In this document: positions 19,228 to 27,298 of the stretch, piece by piece
Position numbering within the stretch: the first letter of the stretch is position 1
Layout: each line of letters starts with the position of its first letter
Virus record (IMG/VR): IMGVR_UViG_3300046680_000213
Coordinates: 1 to 31,909 of that record
DNA: 31,909 nt
DNA from: a virus
Reading direction: 5' to 3' (one strand)
Made by a program: the position numbers and the translations under genes
Notes under the pieces: generated by a model
What the model saw: only the letters and a program-made list of their open reading frames with translations
Database searches by the model: none
Told to the model about the DNA's origin: nothing

Positions 19228-20667
19228 ATGCCAGAGGCCGCGATCCCCTTCCCGGTTACTTCGGCACCGGGAAAGAACGTACATGACTCGGCCGGACGCC
19301 TGATCAATTGCTACGCCGAGGATCTGGTCAATGGTGCGCGCTCGCAAACCGTGTGGCGCAGGGCGCCAGGCCTGACATCATTCAAACTCTCGACCTATAC
19401 AGGCTGGCGCGGCGGTATCGTCATCGGCTCGCTGCTCTATGCAGCGTTCACCGGCTCTGCCGGCAAGGTGGCGAGCTACACTTCGTCAGGTACCGAAACG
19501 CTGCTCGGATCGCTCGGTGGTACCAAGAAAATATTCTGGGCGCGCAATAACAAGAGCCCGCCCGACGTGGTGCTGGTCGATCCCGACAACGGCGCCTTTC
19601 AAGTGACGACGGCGCCGAGCGTGATCAACTATCCCGACGTCGATGTCGGTGCGCCTAACTCGGTGTGCTTTCTCGACGGCTATTTCTTCTTCACCAGCGG
19701 CGACGGCACCTGTATCGCATCAGCCATTAATGACACGGCGATCAACCCGCTCGATTTTATCCGCGTATTCGGCAATCCCGGTGGCCTGCTGCGCGCCATC
19801 CCGTTTGGCGAATTGTATTTGATGGGCTCGCACACCATCGAGCCGTGGCAGAATACGGCCAACCCGACGGCGTTCCCGTTCACGCGCGTCAAGGTGATCC
19901 CAAGAGGATTACTCGGGCGCTACGCCGTCACTGGCTACGAGCCCGGCTTCGGCAAGGGACTGATCTTTGTCGGCGACGATCGCAAGGTCTATGCGCTGAA
20001 CGGCTATACGCCGACGGCGATCTCGACGCCGGATGTTGATCGCGCCATCTCTTCGTTCGTCGACGGCGGCGGACTGGCTGACGATATCGAGATGTTTCCC
20101 TACGTCGCCAACGGCAATTCCTATGCCGTGCTGCGCATGCCGACAGCGACATGGGCCTTTGATGTCGATCGGTTGCGCTGGCACGAACGACAATCTTATT
20201 TGCAGCAGACGTGGCGTGCCTACGCTTCGGTTAATGCCTTCGGTAAGTGGCTGGCCGGAGATACGACCTCGGCCAATATTCTGCAGATCACCGAGCAGGT
20301 GCAGACCGAGCTCGGCCAGGACATTCCCTTCGATATCTACTCGGGGCCGGTGACGGCATTTCCCAATCGTCTGCGGGTGTCGCAGGTGACGATCGACGTA
20401 GCGCGCGGAGTAGGGCGGGCGACCGGAACGGATCCGATCCAGACCGATCCTCGGGTGTATATCTCGTGGACCGATGACGGTGGCATGAACTGGTCGACGC
20501 CGATCCAGCGTAAACTGGGACGGCAGGCAACGTCGATGTTTCCAGTGCGGGTCAATCGTGTCGGACAGACCAAGGACCAGGGACGACGTTTCCGCGTGCA
20601 GGTGTTTGATCCTGTCGACGTCGAATTGACTGGCGGCAAGATGAGCGCCGAGATCAGGAACTACTGA
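19228..20667 (+). CDS. Packaged DNA stabilisation / tail accessory protein, P22 gp10-like
   Basis: A 479-residue protein, close to P22 gp10 (472). It begins MPEAAIPFPVTSAPGKNVHD, then SAGRLINCYAEDLVNGARSQ, followed by RRAPGLTSF, the phrase that marks gp10-type proteins. Repeated propeller-like strands follow, with FLDGYFFFTSGDGT, MGSHTIEPWQNTANPTAF and GDDRKVYALNGYTPTAIS. GP10 plugs the neck below gp4 and attaches the needle and spikes. The ATG lies one base after the previous stop, and the TGA overlaps the next ATG. Family and gene order agree. Confidence 0.85.
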   Translation: MPEAAIPFPVTSAPGKNVHDSAGRLINCYAEDLVNGARSQTVWRRAPGLTSFKLSTYTGWRGGIVIGSLLYAAFTGSAGKVASYTSSGTETLLGSLGGTKKIFWARNNKSPPDVVLVDPDNGAFQVTTAPSVINYPDVDVGAPNSVCFLDGYFFFTSGDGTCIASAINDTAINPLDFIRVFGNPGGLLRAIPFGELYLMGSHTIEPWQNTANPTAFPFTRVKVIPRGLLGRYAVTGYEPGFGKGLIFVGDDRKVYALNGYTPTAISTPDVDRAISSFVDGGGLADDIEMFPYVANGNSYAVLRMPTATWAFDVDRLRWHERQSYLQQTWRAYASVNAFGKWLAGDTTSANILQITEQVQTELGQDIPFDIYSGPVTAFPNRLRVSQVTIDVARGVGRATGTDPIQTDPRVYISWTDDGGMNWSTPIQRKLGRQATSMFPVRVNRVGQTKDQGRRFRVQVFDPVDVELTGGKMSAEIRNY

Positions 20668-21890
20668 TGCTGCTGCCGCCGCCCGACATCGTCGCCAATT
20701 ACGTCGACGAAAAAACCGGCAAGCCGAGCAAGGATTTTTTTAACTGGATCAAGTCGCTCTCCGATACGGTGCGCGGAGGCGCGCCGAATATAGTAACCGG
20801 TAGCTATACGATTTCAGCCAGCGATTCCGGCTCGGTGATCGTCCTCGCCGGCAATGCCTTCTACCCATTGTTGTTTCCGAATAGTGCCATAGGAGACGGC
20901 TTTTTTATTACCGTAATTAATTCAGACGTGTACCAGGCTGGCGGGCGCGGAAAGCATCTGACGGCCGAGAATGGCGATTTTGATTTTATCCTGTGGCCTG
21001 GACAGTCAGTTGTCGTACGCAGCATAGACGATGGCTGGCGCGTATTGGGACGGACGCGCTGGAAGACGACGATCGATACGGGACCGATCACGCTCTACGT
21101 CCACCCGGTCAGCGGGAATGATGCCAACGATGGATTGGCCGCCGGTGCCGGCAATGCCCTGCAGACTATAAATTTTGCCATCACCCGGGTCGCACAGGAT
21201 CAATTCGACCTGTACGCGCAAGCCGCGCCGCAAGTGCTCGTTCAATTGGCCGACGGTACGCACAGCGGCGGCCTGCATCTGCCCGGGCCAATGGTTGGCA
21301 TGGCCGGCAATGCCACAGTGCGCGTTACCGGCAATGCCACAACACCCAGCAACGTGGTATGGGCCGGAGACAGTTCGACGCGGCCGCTTTCATTATTTGA
21401 CGGTGCGATCCTGCAAATTGAAAATCTTCTGCTGCAGGACAGTGTTGCGCCCGGGCTCGTTTCCGTTGAAAGCGGGTCCATCTTGCATCTGTTGAATGGT
21501 GTTTCCCTTGGCACCTGCGCCGCCGGTGGATTGCAGTTGCGCTCCTGGCTGGGCGGCCAGATTATCAATGGTGCGAGCGGGATTACGGTCAGCGACAGTC
21601 CCGCTGGCGGCAATGGCTATCTGTTCGCGGCGCAGGACACCGGCTACATAACCTTCCAAGGCGCGACCGTCTCGTTCTCGGCGAACGTCACCTACAATAC
21701 GGTGGCCCTCGTGCAACAGGCCGGCAGGCTGAATCTTGGCGGCGTGACATTCAATCTTGCCGGGCACACCGTCACCGGCAAGCGCTATGCTTCTGATAAT
21801 GCCGCCGACATCATGACGTTTGGCGGCGGTCCAAATTTTATTCCCGGTACCGTAGCTGGCACCACATCAAACGGCGGTACATATTTCTAG
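20667..21890 (+). CDS. Tail fibre/spike with beta-helix region (407 aa)
   Basis: Starts by stop-start overlap with the gp10-like gene. The first 40 residues (PPPDIVANYVDEKTGKPSKD, FFNWIKSLSDTVRGG) are a helical adaptor likely to dock on the tail. A small beta domain covers about 45-140. From HPVSGNDANDGLAAGAGNAL onward is a right-handed beta-helix pattern with repeated Gly/Asn turns (GGLHLPGPMVGMAGNA, TVRVTGNATTP). The NDANDGLAAG motif is common at the start of phage beta-helix repeats. It sits where P22 encodes the needle gp26, but its fold looks different. It probably binds the cell surface. Confidence 0.75.
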   Translation: MLLPPPDIVANYVDEKTGKPSKDFFNWIKSLSDTVRGGAPNIVTGSYTISASDSGSVIVLAGNAFYPLLFPNSAIGDGFFITVINSDVYQAGGRGKHLTAENGDFDFILWPGQSVVVRSIDDGWRVLGRTRWKTTIDTGPITLYVHPVSGNDANDGLAAGAGNALQTINFAITRVAQDQFDLYAQAAPQVLVQLADGTHSGGLHLPGPMVGMAGNATVRVTGNATTPSNVVWAGDSSTRPLSLFDGAILQIENLLLQDSVAPGLVSVESGSILHLLNGVSLGTCAAGGLQLRSWLGGQIINGASGITVSDSPAGGNGYLFAAQDTGYITFQGATVSFSANVTYNTVALVQQAGRLNLGGVTFNLAGHTVTGKRYASDNAADIMTFGGGPNFIPGTVAGTTSNGGTYF

Positions 21891-21898
21891 GAGGCCAA

Positions 21899-22135
21899 AT
21901 GTTCACGTTCGCGCCAGAGGTGCCGACGAGCCTCTATAACTTCCTGACCCCCTTGGTGCAGGCGTGGATCGATCGCGCCGATCATCCGCTGTTCGCCTTT
22001 GAAACCATGCGCTACGGGCTGGTGTCGTTCCGCCGCACACCGTGGCCGCTCGACGGTTCGGCTATCGTGGTGGCGCCGGCGGGAGAGGTCGACCAGGCGG
22101 CGATGGAAAACTTTGCCGCAAGTCTAACGGAGTAA
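21899..22135 (+). CDS. Small hypothetical protein (78 aa)
   Basis: AGGAGG directly precedes the ATG at 21899. The protein begins MFTFAPEVPTSLYNFLTPLV, has a helix ending WIDRADHPLFAFETM, then a beta part (GLVSFRRTPWPLDGSAIVVA) and an acidic helix at the end. It is compact, has no cysteines, and lies between the fibre and the first ejection protein. In P22 this slot holds gp14 (tail assembly). No family is recognised. Confidence 0.65.
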   Translation: MFTFAPEVPTSLYNFLTPLVQAWIDRADHPLFAFETMRYGLVSFRRTPWPLDGSAIVVAPAGEVDQAAMENFAASLTE

Positions 22136-22138
22136 CCC

Positions 22139-22906
22139 ATGGGATTATTTGACGAACTGTTCGGCGGTGGCCAAGCGGCGGCGCAGACCGCGGCCCAGCA
22201 AAAGATCCAGGGACTACAGAATGCGCAGGCCTATGCCGATCCGCTGTACTCACAGAGCCAAAACGCACTGACGTCTGGCTATGGACAGGCGCAAGGTGTT
22301 TTCCAGCCGGGCTATAACATCGGACAGGGTGGTGCGCAGGCCTACGCCGACATCACCGGAGCCGCCGGACAGGCAGGGCAGGATCGAGCTCGTGCGCTAT
22401 TCCAGACAGATCCCGGTTATCAGTTTGCCCGCGATCAAGCGCTGCAGGCAACTGAGCGTCAAAGTGGCACCGGCGGGGGACAATACTCCGGCAATGTATT
22501 GAGTGCGCTGGAGGACCGTGCCTCAGGCCTCGCCCAACAGCAATATGGAAATTACGTCCAGCGACTGGCGCCGTTCCTCCCCTATTCGCTCGGTACTGCC
22601 GGTCAATTGGGTGGTGCCTATACCGGAGAAGGGACAGCGCTGTCTGGCAATCTCACCGATCAGGCCAAGCTCGGCTACGGCACGCAGGCCGGGATTGGTT
22701 CGGCGGAAGCGGCTGGCACTCTCGGAGCGGCACAGGCGAGGACCGGTGAAATCAACAGCCTCCTCGGCCTCGGGAGCAGGCTGCTTGGATACGGCGGGGG
22801 TGGCTCTGGCGGTCTTGGCGGTCTTGGCGCTGGCGCCAATAACCTAGGCGCTGGCATCGGAAACTTATTTGGTTACACGGGCCCCGCGTACGGACCCGGA
22901 TACTAG
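22139..22906 (+). CDS. Ejection (internal virion) protein, gp7-like
   Basis: A 255-residue protein, first of three consecutive genes that match P22 gp7, gp20 and gp16 in order and size (P22 gp7: 229 aa). It begins MGLFDELFGGGQAAAQTAAQ and has an Ala/Gln/Gly-rich body with GYQFARDQALQATERQSG and VLSALEDRASGLAQQQYG, then a glycine-rich C-terminus (GGGGSGGLGGLGAGANNLGA). These are the features of small DNA-ejection proteins carried in the capsid and pushed into the cell envelope ahead of the DNA. A GGAG site precedes the ATG. Confidence 0.7.
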   Translation: MGLFDELFGGGQAAAQTAAQQKIQGLQNAQAYADPLYSQSQNALTSGYGQAQGVFQPGYNIGQGGAQAYADITGAAGQAGQDRARALFQTDPGYQFARDQALQATERQSGTGGGQYSGNVLSALEDRASGLAQQQYGNYVQRLAPFLPYSLGTAGQLGGAYTGEGTALSGNLTDQAKLGYGTQAGIGSAEAAGTLGAAQARTGEINSLLGLGSRLLGYGGGGSGGLGGLGAGANNLGAGIGNLFGYTGPAYGPGY

Positions 22907-22915
22907 GGGTAACCC

Positions 22916-24418
22916 ATGCCTGTCTCGCTCAACCTTCTGCCCGACGAGGTCATCGCCCGCGGTGTCAACGTGCCGGATTACGGTACGGCGTTCACCGGAT
23001 ATTTCGCCGGGCAGGATCAGGCGCAGAAACAGCAGTTGCAAAACCTGTTCTCGGGTGGCCTGCCGCGCACGCCGGGCGGCGACATCGACTACAATCAGAT
23101 CGCCGAGCAGCTCGCCCGCGCCTCAGGTGCCGGCGCTATTCCGACGCTAACCGCTCTGCGCTCCGCCGACATCCAGCAGCAGGCCATAAAGGGACTTGAG
23201 TCGCAGGGGCCGGCAATATTTGGTTCGCCGCTCGGACAGCCACAGCAGCCACAGCAGCCGCGGCCGCAATTGCCGCCGAGCATCAACCGCACGTCTTCGC
23301 TGCCGACGGATCAAACAGATTCAGGCGATGAGCGGCGCCTACGTCCCGATCAGCCGGGCAATTTGGGTGAAGTCACCGGGGTTGAATACGGGCAACCATC
23401 GACTTCGTATGCACCTGAACCACCTGGCGATACGCGCTATCCCTCGCAATTTAGCCAAGCCCCTGATACGGGACCGCCCACCGGGCGCTTCCAGGTGGCG
23501 CAGGCGCAGCCGGCACCGCAAACGCCCGCAGCAAGGCCGGCACCGCCGGCGATGCCGGAGCAACCATTGGCGCAGCCGGGCTCGCCCGGGTTCTTCACCG
23601 AGGCCAATGCGGCGGCCTATGAGACGGCTGCGCGCCGTGCCGGATACGCCGCAACGCAATTGGGCATCGCCAACATGGCGCCCGCTGCCGCAGCAATGGA
23701 GCGTACCGGCGCACAATATTCCGACACGGCAAAACTGATCCGCGAGCAACTCGGCAAGGCGCAAGAGAAGAGGATGGAGTACGACCTGAAGCAGCAGGGC
23801 GTGCTGCCCGAGGCCGCCGGCAAGGCCAACGTGTCCAGACTGGAGAAGGGTCAAGAGAAGGCCGAGGTGCTGGCGCAGGGCGCTGCTGTCACGCAGGATC
23901 TGGTCGATCAACTCAATTCAAAATCCGGTATCTTCGCCGGTGCGTGGGCTGAGCAGAGATTGAAATTGGCACGGATCGCCGAGCAAATTGGCTATCCGAT
24001 CGCGCCCGAGCAAATCACCTCTACGCAAACTTTCATGGCGCTGATGGGCAAGCGGGTAGCCGCAGGCGTCAAGGCCTTCGGCTCCGGCACCTCGATCACC
24101 AATCAAGACCGCGAGTACGTGAACAAGATGGAAGGCGGCGACATCTCTCTGGACGAGACATCGATCCGCCGCATCCTCGACATCAACGACAAGATCGGCA
24201 GAGAGACAATCAAGCAGCATAACTCCAATCTCGACCGCGTGATCAAGGCCAGCCCGAACGCTGCCGGTCAGCTCGAGCCGTTCAGGGTGCAAATGCCGCC
24301 ACCGATCGAGGGGCGCATGCAACAGCCCAAGCCTGGACCGGCCGGAGTTAGGCCGGAAACCTTCACTGGTCCGAGCGGTCGAACCTACAGAGTCATCAAC
24401 GGAAAATTGGTCGAATAA
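22916..24418 (+). CDS. Ejection (internal virion) protein, gp20-like
   Basis: A 500-residue protein (P22 gp20: 471 aa). The N-terminus (PVSLNLLPDEVIARGVNVPD, YGTAFTGYFAGQDQAQ) is helical and followed by a long Pro/Gln-rich linker (about 100-225). The C-terminal 250 residues are helical: NAAAYETAARRAGYAATQLG, a coiled coil (REQLGKAQEKRMEYDLKQQG), and a conserved phrase GSGTSITNQDREYVNKMEGG, then DISLDETSIRRILDINDK, that I recognise from similar phage proteins. It probably forms part of the channel through which the genome enters the host. AGGGG precedes the ATG; its stop overlaps the next start (TAATG). Confidence 0.7.
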   Translation: MPVSLNLLPDEVIARGVNVPDYGTAFTGYFAGQDQAQKQQLQNLFSGGLPRTPGGDIDYNQIAEQLARASGAGAIPTLTALRSADIQQQAIKGLESQGPAIFGSPLGQPQQPQQPRPQLPPSINRTSSLPTDQTDSGDERRLRPDQPGNLGEVTGVEYGQPSTSYAPEPPGDTRYPSQFSQAPDTGPPTGRFQVAQAQPAPQTPAARPAPPAMPEQPLAQPGSPGFFTEANAAAYETAARRAGYAATQLGIANMAPAAAAMERTGAQYSDTAKLIREQLGKAQEKRMEYDLKQQGVLPEAAGKANVSRLEKGQEKAEVLAQGAAVTQDLVDQLNSKSGIFAGAWAEQRLKLARIAEQIGYPIAPEQITSTQTFMALMGKRVAAGVKAFGSGTSITNQDREYVNKMEGGDISLDETSIRRILDINDKIGRETIKQHNSNLDRVIKASPNAAGQLEPFRVQMPPPIEGRMQQPKPGPAGVRPETFTGPSGRTYRVINGKLVE

Positions 24419-26292
24419 TGCCAATCGATCCGGCCGACCTTGCTGCATTTGAGCAGCAACAGCCGCAATCGCAGGGAATAGACCCGCGTGATGCGGCGGC
24501 GTTTGCTGCATCACGAACCCCGCAGCCGGAAGGCTTCCTGCAGAGCGCAGCTAAGGCAGTACAGGAGATCTATCCCGGCTTCATGGCGCAGCAGCAAGCG
24601 GCCGGGCAGCGAACAACGCCGGTTATTTCGGCGCAGGCGCCTAATTTTCTAGGCCCAGCCACAGAGGATGAACTGGGCAATGTCGGCTACAAGGATGCCA
24701 ACGGGCAATTCGTACTTACCGATAAGAACAAGCACGTCGTACTGACTGATCCGGCCGACAATACGCGCAAGGTCTACGCCCGCACGCCAGCGACAGATGA
24801 AGGTGTGCTGTCGGCTACCGGTCGCATGGCCGGCACCATGATGGGCCCCGGCAACATTATGGTTTCCAAGGCGGCACCTGTAGCAATCCAGGCGGCCGAG
24901 CGGCTCGGCACCGAGGTGCCGCGGGCGATCGCCACAGAAAGTCCCCTGGTCCGCTTTGCCGGTCAGGCGATTGCCAAGGTGCCAGGCGGCGGCCCCCTAC
25001 AGGAGGCAATCCCGCAGTCGATCGAGCAGCTCGGCGGTAAGGTCAGCAGTGCGGCGGATCTGGCAGGCGGTGCGGTAGATCCGGCGCTCGCCGGCCAAGG
25101 CTTTGTGCAGGGCGTCGAGAAGGTGTTCAAGCCGCGAGTGGCCGGTGAGACATCGCAAGCCTACGGCGCGGTAGAACGTCTGCTTGATCCAAACCGTACC
25201 CAGCCGCTTGAGGCCACAGGTGCTGCGGTTGCCGATATCGCCGCGCGGCGCGCGGCCGCCGGTTTGCCGGGTGCAGGACGTGCCGCTGATCTGGTCGGCG
25301 AGGCCGTCAATAGACCGGGCGGCCTGACCTACAGCGGCATCAAGGATCTACGCACGAATATAGGTGAACTGCTCGACACCGGCATTCTGCCGGAGGGTTT
25401 CTCCGAAGGTGAGCTGCGGCGGATCTACGGCACGCTGTCGGACGATCTGCGCACCTCGGTGATCAATGCCGGAGGACCACGCGCGGCAATCGCTTTCGAA
25501 CGCGCCAACAAGATGGCAGCAGGCATTGCCGACTTGAAGGAGGGACTGCGCAAGGTCGTCGGGCCAAGCACACGCTCCAGCGAGGGCGTCTATCAGGCTA
25601 TCGTGCGCATGGCGGGTACGGGGTCCAGCGCTGATCAGGCTGGCCTGGTTGCGGCCCGGGCGGCAGTGCCGCCAGAAGTGTGGCAGGATGTTGCCTCGAC
25701 CGCGATCGCAACACTAGGGCGCGATAGAAAGGGGGCCTTCAGCCCGGCCATCTTTCTCAACGACTATGCCAGGCTGAGCGATACGGGAAAGCGGGTGCTG
25801 TTCGGCAGCGTCGGCTCCGGCCAGGTCATTCAATTCCTTGACGACATTGCGCATGTAAGCGAGCGTTTCGTTCAGGCTGGGAAACTCGCAAATACATCCG
25901 GCACCGCCGGTCATCAGGTCTTCTATACGACAATAGCCTCGATCTTCGGCGGCCTGGGTGCAGTGGCGACGTTGGGTCCAAAGGCGCTCATTCCGCCGGC
26001 ACTCGCCATCGGTGGCATGGTTGGCAACAATATCATGGCCCGCATTCTGGCCGCGCCATCCACCGCTGCCTCTCTGGCGCGCTGGGCCCGCGTCTACCAG
26101 ACTGTCGCCGCACGGCCGACGCCGGCTGGACTGGCGGCGTTCCAACGCACCTCTGGTGAACTGGCCAACACCATCAACGGCACTTTGGGCACCACGTTGA
26201 CGCCGCAACAGATCATACGCTCGACGGTGGAGAGCCCATCGAATGCCCAGGCCGATGAGAACCAGCAACAGGTTCCACGGCCAGGCCGCTAA
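24418..26292 (+). CDS. Ejection (internal virion) protein, gp16-like
   Basis: A 624-residue protein (P22 gp16: 609 aa), third of the ejection set. It begins MPIDPADLAAFEQQQPQSQG. An early domain (about 75-120) has NVGYKDANGQFVLTDKNKHV, and the rest is alanine-rich and helical. A hydrophobic segment near residues 505-545 (TTIASIFGGLGAVATLGPKA, then IPPALAIGGMVGNNIM) could insert into the host membrane. The end is polar and proline-containing. No lysozyme-type catalytic site is visible, so a gp16-like membrane-passing role fits better than a murein hydrolase. Assignment is by order, size and composition. Confidence 0.7.
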   Translation: MPIDPADLAAFEQQQPQSQGIDPRDAAAFAASRTPQPEGFLQSAAKAVQEIYPGFMAQQQAAGQRTTPVISAQAPNFLGPATEDELGNVGYKDANGQFVLTDKNKHVVLTDPADNTRKVYARTPATDEGVLSATGRMAGTMMGPGNIMVSKAAPVAIQAAERLGTEVPRAIATESPLVRFAGQAIAKVPGGGPLQEAIPQSIEQLGGKVSSAADLAGGAVDPALAGQGFVQGVEKVFKPRVAGETSQAYGAVERLLDPNRTQPLEATGAAVADIAARRAAAGLPGAGRAADLVGEAVNRPGGLTYSGIKDLRTNIGELLDTGILPEGFSEGELRRIYGTLSDDLRTSVINAGGPRAAIAFERANKMAAGIADLKEGLRKVVGPSTRSSEGVYQAIVRMAGTGSSADQAGLVAARAAVPPEVWQDVASTAIATLGRDRKGAFSPAIFLNDYARLSDTGKRVLFGSVGSGQVIQFLDDIAHVSERFVQAGKLANTSGTAGHQVFYTTIASIFGGLGAVATLGPKALIPPALAIGGMVGNNIMARILAAPSTAASLARWARVYQTVAARPTPAGLAAFQRTSGELANTINGTLGTTLTPQQIIRSTVESPSNAQADENQQQVPRPGR

Positions 26293-26320
26293 CAGCATCA
26301 CGGCAGCAAGGTAGAGAACA

Positions 26321-27298
26321 ATGGCTGGCACTATTTTTGGCCTTCCGCTCTCGCAGCGTGTGGATTTAAACGGCATCCCTTCGGTAGGGTGGCTTTTATA
26401 TCTCTACCAAGCCAATACCTCGACGCCAGTCAATTCCTATCAGGACACGGCATTGACCGTGCTCAATCCCTGGCCGATCCCGGCCGACGCCTACGGGATG
26501 ATGCGGCAATTCTGGCTGGCCGACGGCTCCTACCGGGCGCGGGCCACGAGCTCAGATGGTGCGATCACCTATTTCGACCAGCAGACAATTCTGGCTCTCG
26601 GCGCCTCCGCAGGCGCGGCGCCATCCGGTGGTGTCGACGCTACCGCGATCTTCCAGACCGGCGACGTCATGTGGCTCGATCGGCAAGGTACGCGCACCGG
26701 CTGGGTACGCGACAATGGCAATACCATTGGCTCGGCCTCCTCGGGTGCAAACGAGCCCGGCGGCAACGTAGCAGCATGCCAGCCATTGTTCGAGTTTCTC
26801 TGGAATAATTTTATCGACGCAATTTGTCCGGTGGATGGTGGGCGCGGAGGATCGTCGCTATCAGACTGGACCGCCAATAAGCGCATCCACACACCCGATC
26901 GCCGCGGCGCATTTCTGGTTGGGCTCGACAATATGGGCAACAGCAGTGCTGGGCGCTTGAGTAGTGCGCCAACCATTGTAGGTGATGCACTCACGGCGGC
27001 TTCGGTAATCGGCGAGAATACGCACGTCACGACTACGGCGGAAATGCCGGCGCACGGACATACCTTTTCCGGCGATGCCCTGAGCGCCCATAGCCATGGT
27101 TTCAATTTCACTACCAATAACGCCGTGCTTGGTTCGGGCGGAACGGTCATCACGTCCGTGACATCCGGCGGCAATACATCCACCACAACTAGTGTCTCTG
27201 GCGGGACACCGAGCGGCACCATTGGTTCTAGCGGCAGCGGCAGCGCGCACAACAACGTCCCGATCTCTATTCCCGGCACGTACTACAGGAAGCTCTGA
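26321..27298 (+). CDS. Tail fibre with tail-collar-like C-terminus
   Basis: A 325-residue protein. The N-terminus (GTIFGLPLSQRVDLNGIPSV, GWLLYLYQANTSTPVNSYQD) is a beta domain common at the start of alphaproteobacterial podovirus fibres. The middle has FQTGDVMWLDRQGTRTGWVR, then RIHTPDRRGAFLVGLDNM, the tail-collar pattern. The C-terminus has AEMPAHGHTFSGDALSAHSH, where His-x-His groups bind metal in trimeric collar tips, followed by Ser/Gly/Thr repeats. It should form a trimer contacting the cell. Its stop overlaps the start of the sugar-enzyme gene (TGATG), so the two are coupled. Confidence 0.8.
   Translation: MAGTIFGLPLSQRVDLNGIPSVGWLLYLYQANTSTPVNSYQDTALTVLNPWPIPADAYGMMRQFWLADGSYRARATSSDGAITYFDQQTILALGASAGAAPSGGVDATAIFQTGDVMWLDRQGTRTGWVRDNGNTIGSASSGANEPGGNVAACQPLFEFLWNNFIDAICPVDGGRGGSSLSDWTANKRIHTPDRRGAFLVGLDNMGNSSAGRLSSAPTIVGDALTAASVIGENTHVTTTAEMPAHGHTFSGDALSAHSHGFNFTTNNAVLGSGGTVITSVTSGGNTSTTTSVSGGTPSGTIGSSGSGSAHNNVPISIPGTYYRKL

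Noticed and set aside
26569-27279. Minus-strand open frame opposite the collar fibre gene
   Set aside because: Pro/Val-rich shadow of the Ser/Gly/Thr repeats of the fibre; no family.
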